Positions 43,169 to 55,891 are shown, counted from the first letter of the stretch. The stretch: DNA of 64,000 bases from Bettongia penicillata ogilbyi (GCA_023548195.1 JAJHZJ010000399.1:6391100-6455099); one strand, 5' to 3'. Notes: generated by a model not told the origin, from the sequence alone. Program-made: numbers and translations.

Positions 43169-45008
43169 CGGGGGGGAGGTCAAGGAGGCAGAGCCAAGAT
43201 ATCACAATAGAAGGACAGACCAGCTCTAGCTCTCCCTCTGTAGTCCTTAAGATACCTGTAAAATGACTCTAAACAAATTCTAGTGCTGCAGAAACCAAGA
43301 AATGGAAGAGTGAAATACATTTCCAGCCAAAGGCAGCCTAGAAGGCCAATAAGAAAGGTCTATCAGACTTGGAACAGAGCACAGCACGGCATGGACCCCA
43401 TGCAACAGACAGGACTGGAGCAGGCTTTACAGCATTGAGTCATGGATGACTGCTTCAAGTTCCGGGTTTTTCAACCCACAAACAATAAAGACAATTTCAA
43501 AAGTCAGTAAGAAAGCTCTGAGGAGAGCATTGTCAAGGCCAGCCTAAGCCCCAACACCAGCCTCAGGGTGGCAACAGCCACTTCTGGAGCCCTCAATCTA
43601 AACACCCTGGGGAAATCGATTAGCTGATCTGGGTCTCAGTCCAGAGTGGTGGTCCTGGGGTGAGGTGGAATAGTGGAGTGACGGAACTGGTGTTGGCTGT
43701 GGAGAGTGAATCCTACTCGCAGTTCCAGGGAAGAAACGAGTCCTTTATATTGTTTGCAGACAAGAGTACAAGCCAGGAGTGAAGTAAACTCCTCTCCCTT
43801 GATAGAATCACCCTGGAAGAAATGAGAACTCACAGGTCCCTAGAGAGAGCTCAGAGAGCAGCTGCACAAAACTTCTGAAGCCCAGGGTATACCCTCCACT
43901 TGACAAAGGGCCTAAAAGTCAAGGAAGTGACTGGGGAATGATCCAAAACGGTAAAAATAAGACTAGGGAAGGTTACTTTCTTGATAAAAATGTATTTTCT
44001 TGCATCCTTTCAGATGAAGAAGAGCAAAGCATAGCCTCAGAGGAAGGGAACAAGGTTAAGACTACTATATCCAAAACCTCCAAAATACATGCAATGGTAT
44101 CAGGCCACGGAGAGCTCAAAAATGATTTTGGAAACCAAGTAAAAGATATGGAGGGAAAATTTGGAAGAGAAACGAGAGTGATGAAAAGAAACCATGAAAA
44201 ATGAGTAAAGAGCATTCTAAAGAAGACCCCCCCAAAATGGTGAAGAAAATAACAACTTAACAATAAACTAACCCACATGGCAAAAGAGGTCCAAAAAGTC
44301 AACGAGAAGAAGAATGCTTTACAAAACAGAATTGGTCAAATGGACAAAGAGGTTCCAAAACTCACTGAAGATAATAATTCTTTAAAAATTAGAATGAAGC
44401 AGATTGAAATTAATGACTGTATTAGAAACCAAGAAATTATAAAACAAAACCAAAAGAATGAAAAAAAATAGATGTCAATGTGAAATATCACATTCGAAAA
44501 ACAACTAACCTGGAAAAATGATTGAGGAGACATAATTTAAAAATTATTGATCTACCTAAAAACAACGATCAAAAAAAAGAGCCTACATGTAATCTTCCAG
44601 GAAATTATCATGGAAAATTGCCTGATATTCTAAAACAAGAGAGTGAAATAAAAATGGAAATAATTCATCAGTCCATTCCTGAAAAAGACCCCAAAGAGGG
44701 AACTCCCAGAATTACTGTAGCCAAATTTCAGAGTTCCCAGGTCACGGCAACATATCTCAAGAAGGCAGAAAGAAACAATTTGAGTACTGTTGAAATACAA
44801 TCAGAATAACAAAGGATTGAAAGGCTTGAATATGATATTCCAAAGGTCAAAGGAAAAGGTGTTAAAACCAAGAATCACCTGCTCAGGAAAACAGTGTAAT
44901 ATTTCAATGAAAAAAATGGAATTTCATTGAAATAAAGAACATCGAAGTATTCTTGTTGAAAAGACCAGAGTTGAATAAAAAAAATTACTTTCAAAAATAA
45001 GAATCAAG
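43169..45008 (+). mobile_element. HAL1-like copy H6, 5' part
   Basis: Begins with a G-run and ggcagagccaagatatcac, then a leader (to 43937) and ORF1 to about 45003. It is broken at 45008 by L1 C. The 3'UTR resumes at 51541. H6 itself interrupts L1 A with a diverged duplicate, aaaactgaatg (43158-43168) against aaaaccaaatg (52641-52651). Confidence 0.75.
43938..45003 (+). pseudogene. ORF1p relic of HAL1-like copy H6
   Basis: MIQNGKNKTREGYF start, then the acidic linker (LSDEEEQSIASEEG) and coiled coil, open to 44204. Further coil follows in other frames (44277-44471: MAKEVQKVNEKKN and MDKEVPKLTEDNNSL). The RRM and C-terminal remnants are at 44522-44809 (RRHNLKIIDLPKNNDQ, TPRITVAKFQSSQV). A deletion around 44815 removes part of the RITQDLAAS region. 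More diverged than H3 or H9. Confidence 0.8.
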
Positions 45009-47330
45009 TGTTTTGTAACTGTGATTACATAGTCCCTGGGTTTATTTTCGCAGGTAGACTCGCAAATATTTTATAGTGTCTACCGTAACTTCAAATGGGA
45101 TTTCTCTTTCTATCTCTTGTTGTTGGACTTTGTCAGTAACACATAGAAATGCAGAAGACTTCTGTGGGTTTATTTTGTAACCTACAACTTTGCCAGTTAT
45201 TTATTGTCTCAAGTAGATTTTTCCTTGATTCTCTGGAATTCTCTGAGTACATCATCATATCATCTGCAAAGAACAATAACTTAGTTTCTTCTGTGCCTAT
45301 TCTAATTCCTTCCAATTCTTTTTATTCTCTTATTGCTACAGCTGACATTTCTTTTTACCATATTGAATGACAGTGATGATAATGGACATCCTTGTGTCAC
45401 CCCTGATCTTATTGGAAATAACATCTAGCTTATCCCCATTGAATAAAATGGTTGCTGAAGCTTTTAGGTAGATACTGCTTACTATTTTATGGAAAATTCC
45501 ATTTATTCCTATGTTCTCCAGTATTTTCAATAGGAATAGGTGTTGTAATTTGTCAAAGGCTGTTTTCTGCATCTATTGATATAATCATGTGATTTCTGTT
45601 AGTTTTGTTGTATATAAGATCAATAATATTATCAGTTTTCCTACTCTTGAACTAGCCATGAATTCTTGGTATATATTCTACATAGATGTAATGTATTATT
45701 CACATGATAAGTTGCTGAACTCATTTTACTAAAATTGTATTCATTACAGAAACTGGTCTATAATTTCTTTTCTCTGCTTTGTCTCTTCCTGGTTTAAGTA
45801 TCAAAACCATATTCGTATCATAAAAAGAATTGTAGAAGACTCCTTCCCCAATTTTCTCAAAAAAGTATTGGAATTAAATATTCTTGAAATGCTTGATAGA
45901 ACTCACTTGTGAAACGATTCAACCATGGAGATTTTTTCCGAGGTAGTTCACTGATGAGGTATTCAATTTCTGTTTCTGAGATGGGGTTATTTAGCTGTTA
46001 AACTTGAGCTTCTGTTAATCTGGCAATTTTTATCTTTTACAATAAACACCTATCTTTTACAATAAACACCTATTTAGACTGGCGAATTTATGTGCATACA
46101 GTTGGACAAAGTAACAGTAATACTGTTTTAGTTTCCTCTTCATTGGAGGTGAGTTCAGCCATTTCATTTTTGATGTTGGTAATTTGGTTTTCTTCTTTCT
46201 TTCTTTTATTCAAATTGATCAATTGTTTACCAATGTTATTGAGTTTTTTTCATAAAACCAAATCTGAGTTTTATTTATTAGTTCAATACTTTTCTGAATT
46301 TCAATTTAATTAATTTATCCTTTGGTTTTCATTTTTTCTAGTTTGGTATTTACTTGGGGACTTTGAATTTGTTATTTTTTGACCTTTTTCAGCTGCATGC
46401 CCAATTCATTGATCCCCCTTTTCTCTATTTTATTCATGCAGGCATTCAGACATAAAACTTCCCCTAAAACTGGTTTTGGAGTATCCCATAAAATTTGGTA
46501 GGTTGTCTTATTATTGTCATTCTCTTAAATGAAGGTGTTGATTGCCTCCATGGTTTCTTCTTTAACCCACTCCTTGTTTGATCTTAAATTGTTCAGTTTC
46601 CAATGAATTTTTGGTTTATATTTCCATGCCCTTTGATTACATATAAGTTTCATTGCATTACTATCTGAGAAGGATGCATTGACAATCTCTCCCTTTTTGC
46701 ACTGGATTGTAAGGTTTTTATGCCTTTTTACGTGGTCAATTATTTAATATCCCATGTACCCCTGAGAAAAATGGTATGTTCTTTTTAATCACCATTCAAT
46801 TTGCTCCACAGACCTGTGACATCTACCTCATACTGAGTTTTATTCACCTCCTTAACATCTTTTCTTATTTATTTTGAGGTAGATTTATAAAGTTCAGAGA
46901 GGGGGAGGTTGAAGTCCCCGACTAATATTGTTTTCCTCTCTATTTCTTCCTGTAAATCCCTAAATTTCTTCTTTAAAAATTGGAATACTGTATCACTTTT
47001 AACATATATGATTACTAATGATATTACTTTGTTGTTTATGGTGACTTTTAGCAGGGCATACTTTCCTTGCATATGTATTTTCGTTAGATCTGTTTCTGCA
47101 TTTGCTTTATCTGAGATTAGGATGGCTACCCTTGCTTTATTTGTACATCAGGTGGAGCTCAAAATATTCTGCTCCAAGCGTTTACATTTGATCTGTGTAT
47201 GTATGCCCCCATTTCAAGTGTATTTTTGTCAACAATATGTTGTTGGATTATGATTTTTAATCCATTCTACTATCTGTCTCAGTTTTAGGGGAGAGGTTAT
47301 CCCATTCATATTCATAGTTATGATTACTGT
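45009..47330 (-). pseudogene. L1 C ORF2 relic (endonuclease and reverse transcriptase part)
   Basis: Endonuclease: MNMNG-type start near 47315, a mutated QETH region near 47210 and ILVGDFNLPLS, with GDFN at 46908-46919. Linker and fingers follow with many stops. The reverse transcriptase palm contains AFDKLQHLFLLKILENIGIN (45500-45570) and FFADDMMMYSENS, with the catalytic FADD at 45259-45270. The coding sequence ends at 45009 and continues at 49618. ORF2p normally nicks target DNA and reverse-transcribes L1 RNA. It is degenerate here. Confidence 0.8.
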
Positions 47331-47989
47331 GTTTTTTCCTCCAGCACCTCTCCCCTTGTGGATGCTTTGCGCTCTCCCTTCTCCCTTCCGCTTCACAATA
47401 GAGTTCTAATTTTTGACCACAGCCTCCCTTAATCTTCTCTCCCTTTTTCAGCCCCCTTCCCTTTTAATCCCCTTCTACCTTACTACTTCTTCCCTCCCTT
47501 TTAGCCTCCCCTCACTTTTCTTTCCCCTTTCCTCTCAAACTGCCTATGGAACTAATTGCATTTCTGTACTTAAACTGAGTTTGTCATACCCTCCTTGAAT
47601 CCAATCAGATGAGAGTACCTCTCAGGCAATGTTCATCTCCCTCCTCTCTATACTTCTACTGTAATATATTCTTGTGCCTCTTTTTGTGATGAAATTTCTT
47701 TTTTTCTGCCTCTTCCTTTTCACATCTCCCATTACAGTCCCTCCATACCCTTAAATCACCTGTGTTATCATCAAATCATTAAATTTATACCAAATCCCTC
47801 TATCTATGTATATACCTCTACATTTCATAATAAATACACATTTCATAATAAACATTAAGATCAACAAGTATCATCTTCCCTTATAGGAATGTAAACAATT
47901 TGCCCATGTTGGGCAACAATATTTTTCCCCTGTTTACTTTTTTATGCCTCTCTTGAGACCTGTATTTGAAGATCACATTTCTATTGAAT

Positions 47990-49126
47990 TCTGTCCTTTT
48001 TATCAGAAAGGTCCGCAATTCCCTTATTTCATTGAATGTTCATCTCCTTATCTGAAATATTATGCTAAACTTTGATGGGTAACTGATCCTTTTTTGTAGT
48101 CCCAGCTCCTTTGCCTTACAGAATATTGTATTCCAATTTCTTTGATCTTTTCATGTAAAAGCTGCAAGCTCCAGTGTGATCCTGACTGTAGTTCCTTGAT
48201 ATTAGTATTATTTATTTCTGGTTGCCTGCAGTTATTTTCTCCTCTACTTGATAGTTCTGGAATTTGGCAAAGATGGTCCTTGGGGTTTTTAATTTGGGGT
48301 CCCTTTCAGGAGGTCAATGAAGGATTCTTTCGATGACTATTTTGTCCTCTAGGTCTAGAACTTCTGGGAAATTTTCCTTGATGATTTCTTGGAAGACATT
48401 TTCCAGGCCCTTTTCTTCATCATGACTTTCTGGTAGGCCAATAATCCTTAAATTTTCTCTCCTGGATCTATTTCTCAGGGCAGTTGTTTTTCTAATTAGA
48501 TATTTTACATTTTCTTCTGTATTTCACTCTTGAGATTCTGTTTGACTCATTCTTTATGTCTCATGGATCCTTTAGCTTTTACTTGTCCAATTCTATTTTT
48601 TACCAAATTGTTTTCTTCAACTAACTTTTTACATCTTTTCCATCTGCCAAATTGTTCCTTTAAAGGCATTATTTTCACAAGTTAAGTTTTGTACTTTCCT
48701 TTCCATTTGTGGAACCTTCCTTTTAATTTTTTCTGTGATTTCTTTTTTCGTATTTTCAAACCCATTGGTCAGTTTTTCTTCTATTTCTCTAATTTGTGTT
48801 TTAACATCCTTCATGAGCTCATTCAAGAAGGCTCTTTGTGCTCCAGATCAGTTCATATTTCTTTCTGAAATTTCAGATGGGAGTACAGTCTCCATGCCAA
48901 CCTCTTTGGTATTTTTGTTTTGCTCCTTGTTGCCACAGAAAGAATCTCCTGTCTTTTCTTTTATGCTTTGCTCCTTACTCATGAAAATAACCCTTTTATT
49001 GGTTATCAAAGGAGATCTCTGGGTCTGTGGCACAGGAAGTTCCATCCCATAGTTTTTGTGCCTAAAATTTAAGGCATTGTGTGTTGTGGTCTCCAGTTCC
49101 TTCAGCCAGAAGCTAAAATGCTGCAA
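47990..49126 (-). pseudogene. L1 C ORF1p relic
   Basis: The open frame 48848-49126 holds the leader joined to MSKEQSIKEKTGDSF, the ORF1 N-terminus. 48629-48826 is coiled-coil (MKDVKTQIREIEEKL, IKRKVPQMERKVQNL). The RRM ('ctcctggatctatttctcagggcagttgtttttc' on the plus strand, 48460-48493) and C-terminal domain (48000-48350) follow with breaks. This ORF1 lineage differs from HAL1 and is closer to the element at 10057-12002. Confidence 0.75.
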
Positions 49127-49617
49127 CTTACCTGATGATGACCTGGCTAGTGTTGAAAAGCAGTGGCAAAGTGAGATATTTTTGGGTTTCCCTGCAGTTA
49201 CCCTAGAGCTAGTTCCTTAATTGTAGGAGAGGTGTGGTTTTGACCCCTCTGCTGAGCTAGAACATAGACAAGCTCAGCAGTCTGTCCTACAGTCTTACAG
49301 CTTCCCCTGGGGTAGGCAGATGCTGGCTTAACCTCCCTGGGGCTCAGAATATTCTCCTGGTTTGTTCAGGTGGGGCAGTCTTGGAGAGCTTTGATTCTGC
49401 ACTGGTAGTCTTCAGCCACAGCAAGAGGACCCCTCTTAGAAATCTTTCTAGCCTCACAAGTTAAGTTGCTATACCAATTTAGCCATTCCTACTCTTCCAG
49501 GGTATTTCTCTGGAGATATTCTCTGGGGTCCTCAAGGGCACCAACGGGATGGAGATAGTAATTACCATCCACTATGCTAGCTTGATTCTTGGGACTGGAA
49601 ATCAGGGTCAGATCTAA

Positions 49618-51524
49618 GTAAGTAGAAAAACATCAGTTGCTCGTGGGTGGGCCGAGTCAATATAATAAAAATGATAATTCTACCTAAACTAATTTACTTA
49701 TTCAGTGCCATCCCAATCAAACTACCACATAATTATTTTGTAGAGTTAGAAAAAGTAACATCAAAATTTATCAGAAGAACAAAATGTCCAGAATTTCAAG
49801 GGAATTAAATAAAAAAAAGCACTAGAGAAAGTGTCCTATTTCTATCAGATCTCAAATTGCATTATAAAGCATCAATTATCAAAACCATTTGGTACTAGCT
49901 AAGATACAGAAGGGTATACCAGTGGAATATGTTAGGTACCGAAGATACAGTCATCAACGAATATAGCAACCTACTGTTTGATAAACACATGGATCTTAGG
50001 TTCTGGCACAAGAACTTACTATTCAACAAAAATTTCTGGGAAAACTGGATAACAATGTCACAGAAACTAGACATATACCAATGCTTGACACCATAAACAA
50101 AAAGTCCAAATGGGTACATGACCTAGGTATAAAGATTGATACTATAAACAAATTTGTGGAGCAAGGAATATGATATTCATCAAATTTATGGAGAATGGAA
50201 GAATTTTTGAGTAAACAAGAGATAGAAAGGATTATGAATGTGTAATTTTGATTACACAAAATTGAAACATTTTTGTACAAAGAAAACCAATGCTACAAAT
50301 ATTAAGACAAAGCAGAAAACTGAGGAAGAATTCTTGCAGCTAGTGACTGTGATAAAAAAACCTCATTTCTAAAATATGTAGAGAACTGAGTCAAATGTAC
50401 AAGAATAGAAGTCATTCCCCAATTGATAATTGGTCAAAGGAATAAATTGATAAATGGTAAAAGATATCAGAGGAAGAAATGTTAGCCATATATAATCATT
50501 TGAAAAAATGTTCTAAAAAAATAAATAAATAAATCACTATTGATTAGAAAGTTGCAAATCAAAACAACTCTGAGGTGCCACATCACACCTATCAGATTGG
50601 CTAACATGACAAAACAGTAAGATGAGAAATGTTGAAAAAGATGTGGAACAGCTGGAACACTAATTCGTTGTTGATGGAGATGTGAACTGATCCAACCATT
50701 CTGGAGAGCAATTTAGAACTATGCCCAAAGGGCCAAAAAATGTGTATACCTTTTGACCCAGCAATATTGTTTCTAGGATTATATCCCCAAGAGATCATAA
50801 AAATGAGAAAGGGTCCCATATGTAGTAAAATATTTATAGCAGTTCTCTTTGTGTTGGTCAAAAACTGAAAATCAAGGAGTTACCCTCCAACTGGGGAATG
50901 GTTGAACAAATTGTGGTATATGAATGTAATAGAATGCTATGAAGCTATAAGGAATGATGAACAGGAAGATTTCAGAGAGACCTCAAAAGACTTATAGGAA
51001 TTGATGCTGAGCAAAAGGAAGAGAACCAGGAGAACTTTGTAGACAGCAATAACCACAGTGTGAGAAGGTTTTTTGTTTGTTTGTTTGTTCTGGGTTGTTT
51101 TTTTTTTTTTTTTTTTATTTATTTTTTTTTTTTTGTAGACTTAGTACTTCATTGCAATTCAAGGACTTAAAAAATTGTCATTGGTCTCTTATGACAAAAT
51201 GTCTTCCATACCCAGAGAAAAAAACATGGAATTCAATCTCAGAATGCCCCTTATAATTTTCTTTTGTATTACGTTTTGGTGTGCTTCATGATTTCTCCCA
51301 TTCATTTTATTTTTTCTACACAGCATGACTATAGTGAAAATGTGTTTAATAGGAATGTATGTTTAGGACCTATATAAAATTTTATGACATCTCAGGGAGG
51401 GAGGAATGAGGGAGAGGGGAAGGAGGGAAAGTTAAGGGAAAATAATCTAAGTTACATTGAAGTGATATTAAAGTGATTGTAGAACACTGAAAACATTGAA
51501 TAAAGAAAAATTAAATTAAATTTA
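49618..51524 (+). mobile_element. L1 'C', direct 3' segment (ORF2 C-terminus, 3'UTR)
   Basis: Begins within ORF2 at codons [21 protein letters not shown], where the first tryptophan expected is TAG. It runs through the ORF2 C-terminal region ('gatccaaccattctggagagca' at 50690-50711) and the 3'UTR with long T-runs (51067-51135), and ends in A-rich aaattaaatttaaaaaa. It starts about ten codons beyond where the inverted segment stops. The 16-base repeat aaaaataa(g/a)atcaag-type flanks are at 44993-45008 and 51525-51540, with one mismatch. Confidence 0.85.
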
Positions 51525-51540
51525 AAAAATAAGGATCAAG

Positions 51541-52640
51541 AGAATAGTGGAAAGCTCAAAGTGAAAGAGAAACTTTAAATAACCTTTTAAAATTGAACTG
51601 TTTACTTTCCCACATGAGAAGAAGTTGTTTGCAACTTATGAAAGCACATACATATGCATAAATAAATAGCATTAATGTGTATACACATGCATGTACACAT
51701 GTATATATACATATATATATACATGCAGGTATATACACATGCATGTATATATGCATATGTAAATCTATGAATATATCAATGTGTGTATATGCGGGCACAG
51801 GCTGAGCTAAATATGAAGGGAGAATGGCTAAAAAATAAAATTTACTGTTGAGTAGAATGTACTAAGAGTAAGAGAAAGTGTGAGGTTGAATGTAGCAAAT
51901 CATCTCACATTAAAGAGGTAAGAAAGACCTATTATAATGTAGGGGAAGATGGGGTAGATGAAAGGAAGCAAGTGAGCCTTACTCTCATGGGATTTGGCTT
52001 AAGGAGGGAGTAACACACACTCAGTTGAATATGGAAATTTATTTAATGCTTCAGGAGAGCAACAAGGAAGGTGGTGGGAGAGGGTAGATGATTGAAGGAA
52101 CAGCAAATTGGGGAAAGGGAGAACCAGAAGCAAACATTGTTGGAGGACAGGTCAAAGGAGGGGATTTAATAAAATGAGGGCAGGATAGGATAGAGGGAAA
52201 TGTGGTTAATAATTCACAACATAACAATTATGGGAGTGTTTTGTATGGCTACACATGTATCACCTACATTGAATTGTTTATGTTCTCAATGTAGGTGGAT
52301 GCAGAAGGAGGAAATGAGAGAATACGGAACTCAAAGCTTTAAAAATAATTGGTAAAAATTGTTTTAGCATGCAACTGGAAAATAAGACAAGCATGCAATG
52401 GTGTATATATCTATCTTGCCCTACTGGAAAATAGAGTGGAAGAGGATGGAAGAATGGAGGTAATTGAAAGGAGGACAAATTGGAAAATGGGTGGATGGGG
52501 TGCATGCTGTCCTGGAGTGGGAGATGGGAAGATAATTTTGAATTCAAATTCTTGTGGAAGTGAACGTTGAGAACTAAAAAGTAAATAAGTAGAATATTAA
52601 AAAAATAAAATTTCAAAATTGCTACTAAGGAAAAAAAAAT
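51541..52640 (+). mobile_element. HAL1-like copy H6, 3'UTR
   Basis: Continues H6 after L1 C: 'aaaattgaactgtttactttcccacatga' is the family block just after the ORF1 stop. A CATA/TATA microsatellite follows (51645-51795), then a G/A-rich body ('ttactctcatgggatttggcttaaggagg') and 'aattcaaattcttgtgg..gaacgttgagaactaaaaagtaaataag'. No coding. Confidence 0.78.
51645..51795. repeat. CATA/TATG microsatellite in H6 3'UTR
   Basis: Imperfect tatatacatg words at the family's microsatellite position. Confidence 0.85.
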
Positions 52641-52651
52641 AAAACCAAATG

Positions 52652-53622
52652 GGAATAGAAAGAATATTTTTTTTTTCTCAATGTCACATGGGACTTAAAA
52701 AACATTCACCATATATGAGAGCATAGAAACCTCACAGTCCAATGCAAAAAGGTAGTAATATTAAGATCATTCTGTAATAAAAATTATGTGTAAAAAATGT
52801 AAGGTAAGGTAAGATAGACCAAAAATTCATTGGAAAATAGTCTAATCCTGTGGAATGAGTGGCTCAAACAACAAATCATAGGAACAATCAGTAATTTCGT
52901 TAAAGAGAATGACAATGAGACAACATACTAAAATTTATGGGATGAAGTCAAAGCAATGATTCCTGTAAATTTTATAACTTTAAATGTTTACATGAACAAA
53001 GTGGCAAACTAGGATTTCAGTGATTTGGGCATTCAACTAAAAAGCTACAGAAACATCAAATTAACAATATGAAATTAAATATCAAATTAAAAACTCTGAA
53101 AATCAAATGAGAGATTAGTAAAATTGAAAGTAAGAAAACTATTGAAATAATAAAAAACTGAGAACCAGTTTTATGAAAAAAAATAGTTAAACCTTTTACT
53201 ATCTTAATTTTTAAAGAAAGAAAGAAGAAAACCAAATTGCCAGAATCAAAATTGAAAAGGGTGAATTCACCTCCACTGAATAGGAAATTAAAGCAATAAC
53301 TAGGAGTTATCACTGAAGTAGAAGCCAAAAAAATCTCACAATAGAAGTGAAATGAATGAGTATTTTCAAAAATACTAATTGCCCATATTAGAGAACAGGA
53401 AATAAAATATTGATTAATAAAATACCCCAATTCAGTCAAAAAAAACAGAAGAACCATCAAGAAACTACCGAAGAAAAAAAATCTCCAGCCTAACATGGTC
53501 TTACAAGTGAATCTTAACAAACATTGAAACTGTGTAAACTGCTTGGAAAAAATGCACAAAGAAGAAGTCTTAACAAAAGTTCATTGTGAATGAATATGAA
53601 GTTGATACCTAAATGAATCAAA
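52652..53622 (+). pseudogene. L1 A ORF2, continuation after nested block
   Basis: Resumes with 'gggaatagaaagaatatttt..tctcaatgtcacatggg', the end of the endonuclease domain (the FS-AVHG region). It then covers the ORF2 linker and the N-terminal reverse transcriptase region: 'tggctcaaacaacaaatcatagg', 'gaaattaaatatcaaattaaa', 'aagaagaaaaccaaattgccag', 'aaatctccagcctaacatgg'. It ends where H7 begins at about 53625. Many stops. Together with 42630-43168 it shows one L1 split by about 9.5 kb. Confidence 0.75.
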
Positions 53623-53639
53623 ATGAAAAATGACTCAGC

Positions 53640-54470
53640 ATTTTGTTAAAGGAGATTCAGTAATGAAAAATGCTGAAGAAAATAACACCTTCATAATAGA
53701 ATAACCCAAATGGTGAAAGAGATCCAAAAAGTCAATGAGGAAAAGGATGCCTTAAAAAAGCAGAATTTGTCAAAAGGAAAAGGAGCTCCAAAATCTCACT
53801 GAAGAAAAACTTTCTTAAAAATTAGAATATAGAAAATGGAATCCAATGACCTAAGGAGAAATCACGAAATTATGGAGAAAAGTCATAAAAATGAAAACAA
53901 AATAGGATAAAATTTGAAATGTCTCACTGGAAAAAGAACTGACTAAGAAAATACATCAAAGAGAAATACTTTTAAAATATTTGGACTACCTGAAAGGCAT
54001 AACTTAAAAATAAAGAGCCTAAGCATCATCTTTAAAGAAATTATCAGTAAACACTGCCCTGCTATTCAAGAACCAGAGGGCAAAAATAGAAACTGAAAGA
54101 ATGTATTGATCATCTCCTGAAAGAGATTCCAAAGTGAAAACTGTAAGGAATATTATAGATAAATTCCAGAGTTCCCAGGTCATGGAGAAAATATTGCAAG
54201 CAGCCATAAATAACCAATGTAAATATCATGCAGCCCTAATCAGGATAACAAAACATTTAGCAGCTTCTACATTAAAGTATCAAAAGGCCTGGAATATGAT
54301 ATTCCAAAAGTCAAAGGAGCTACGGTTACAACCAAGAATCACTTGCCCTGCCAAACTTAATATAATCTATGAGGGGAAAAATTGATACTCAGTGGGATAG
54401 GGGAATTTCAGTGATTGTTGAGAGAAAGCAACAGATAACAAGAAAATTTGACTTCGATACAGAAGATTTA
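53640..54470 (+). pseudogene. ORF1p relic of HAL1-like copy H7 (partial)
   Basis: The best preserved stretch is 54134-54385: RNIIDKFQSSQVMEKILQAA, RITKHLAASTLKYQKAWNMIF and LQPRITCPAKLNIIY, all C-terminal domain blocks. The coil and RRM upstream are recognisable only as nucleotide similarity with several shifts. The N-terminus is absent. Confidence 0.72.
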
Positions 54471-54509
54471 AGAGAAGTATTAAAAGGTAAATAGGAAAGA
54501 GAACTCCTG

Positions 54510-54580
54510 AGGGGGGGGGAGGGAGGGAGAGGGAGAGGAGGAGGGAGAAAGGGAGAGGGAGAGAGGGAGAGAGAGAAGGC
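54510..54580. repeat. G/A-rich tract in H7 3'UTR
   Basis: gggagg, gagaggg and gagaga words. Confidence 0.8.
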
Positions 54581-54851
54581 TGGAGGGCACAAATGTGAGT
54601 TAAATATGAAGGGTTGATATCTAAAAAGTGAAATTAAGTAATGAGACAGGAATGTACTATAAAAAGGAGAAAGGGAGAGGGAGAAAGGAATGAATTTTCT
54701 AATATAAAAGAGGCACAAAAAGCTTTTACAATGTAAAGGAAGAATGAGAAGATGAGAGGGAGTGAGTGAACCTTACTCTCGTAAGAATAAGCATGTAATA
54801 GAAGGGAGGGTAGATTGGAGGAGGGGAAGACATTTGTGTGGAGGGACAAGG

Positions 54852-54859
54852 TAGAGAGA

Positions 54860-54909
<50 letters not shown>
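54852..54909. repeat. (GA)n microsatellite
   Basis: About 28 GA units with one interruption (agtgag). Confidence 0.93.
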
Positions 54910-54912
<3 letters not shown>

Positions 54913-54949
54913 ATGGGACAGAATGGAAATTTCATTAAAAATAAAATAA

Positions 54950-55365
54950 AGCAATTGATTAGAAAAGTGGAAATGAAAACAGTTTGAGGCATCACATGAC
55001 ATCTATACAATTGGCTAAAATGATATCAAAGGAAAATGAAAAATCTTGAAAGGACATGGTAAAATCAGAACAATAATTCATTGTGGAATTTTGAACTGAT
55101 TCAATCAATCTGGAAAGCAATTTGAAACCATTCCCACAAGGCTATAAAATGACGCATACCTTTTGATCTAGCAATACCATTATGAGGATTGTTTTCCAAA
55201 GAGTTCAGGAAAAGGTAAAAAGACACAAAATTAGAAACATATTTATAGGAGCTATTTTTGTTGTGCCCAAGAACTGGAAATTGAGGAGATGACCATCAAT
55301 TGTGGTATGACTGAGCAAGTTGGGGTATATGAATGTAATGGAGTACTATCGTGTTATAAGAAATT
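54950..55365 (+). mobile_element. L1 3' fragment (ORF2 C-terminus)
   Basis: 'gcaattgattagaaaagtggaaatgaaaac', 'tgaactgattcaatcaatctgg', 'gcataccttttgatctagcaatacc' and 'gaatgtaatggagtactatc' are the ordered ORF2 C-terminal landmarks seen at 198-700 and 50550-50940. The 3'UTR is lacking, cut by H8. Confidence 0.78.
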
Positions 55366-55891
55366 ATGAGAAGGAACTACAGCACACTACAGGCACCAAG
55401 AGGAGTGCAGACCAGAACAGACACCAAGCAGAGTGCAGCTACAAGGACAGTATTGGAGCAGGCTTCAAGGTGCCATGCCAGCAGCAGCAGCAGCTGTAGT
55501 TCCTACAGTTCTCAACTCACAAACTGCAAAGACAAATTCAAAGGTCAGTGAGAAAGTTTTTTCACTGGGTGAGAAGGGAATGCAGTGGGCTAGTCCTGGT
55601 CTCAGGTAGCAGTACTTTCCATTGATGAAACCCTGGCCTAAATCCCTCACAGGAATTGAGAAGCTGATCTGGATCTCACCCTGGAGAGGGAACACCAGGG
55701 TGAGGAAGAGTGCTGGTTGAGATGGTGGAAGTAGTTGGGGATCTGGAGAGGGAATCCTGCCCACAGGTAAGGAGAGGAATAAAACCCTCTCCCTTGGTTG
55801 TGCTGCCTTGAAGGAAATGAGAACTTAGAGGTCCCAAGACGATACCTTCCCCTTCACAAGAAACTCAAAAGTCAAGTAACTGCTTAGAAAA

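Larger units (their letters stand above)
45009..49617 (-). mobile_element. L1 'C', inverted 5' segment
   Basis: Minus-strand 4.6 kb: 5'UTR (about 49127-49617), ORF1 (about 47990-49126), spacer (about 47335-47990), and ORF2 from about 47330 down to 45009. ORF2 stops just past the FADD catalytic region at GL-NHSYKTL-type codons. The direct-orientation 3' part follows immediately at 49618. This arrangement, with duplicates at both outer ends, is the signature of twin-primed 5' inversion. Confidence 0.85.
53628..54945 (+). mobile_element. HAL1-like copy H7, 5'-truncated
   Basis: Starts inside the ORF1 coiled coil ('ggagattcagtaatgaaaaatgctgaagaaaataacacc'). It runs through the RRM and C-terminal domain to about 54470, then a G/A-rich 3'UTR with a GA microsatellite (54852-54909). 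The end near 54945 meets an L1 fragment. Confidence 0.75.
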
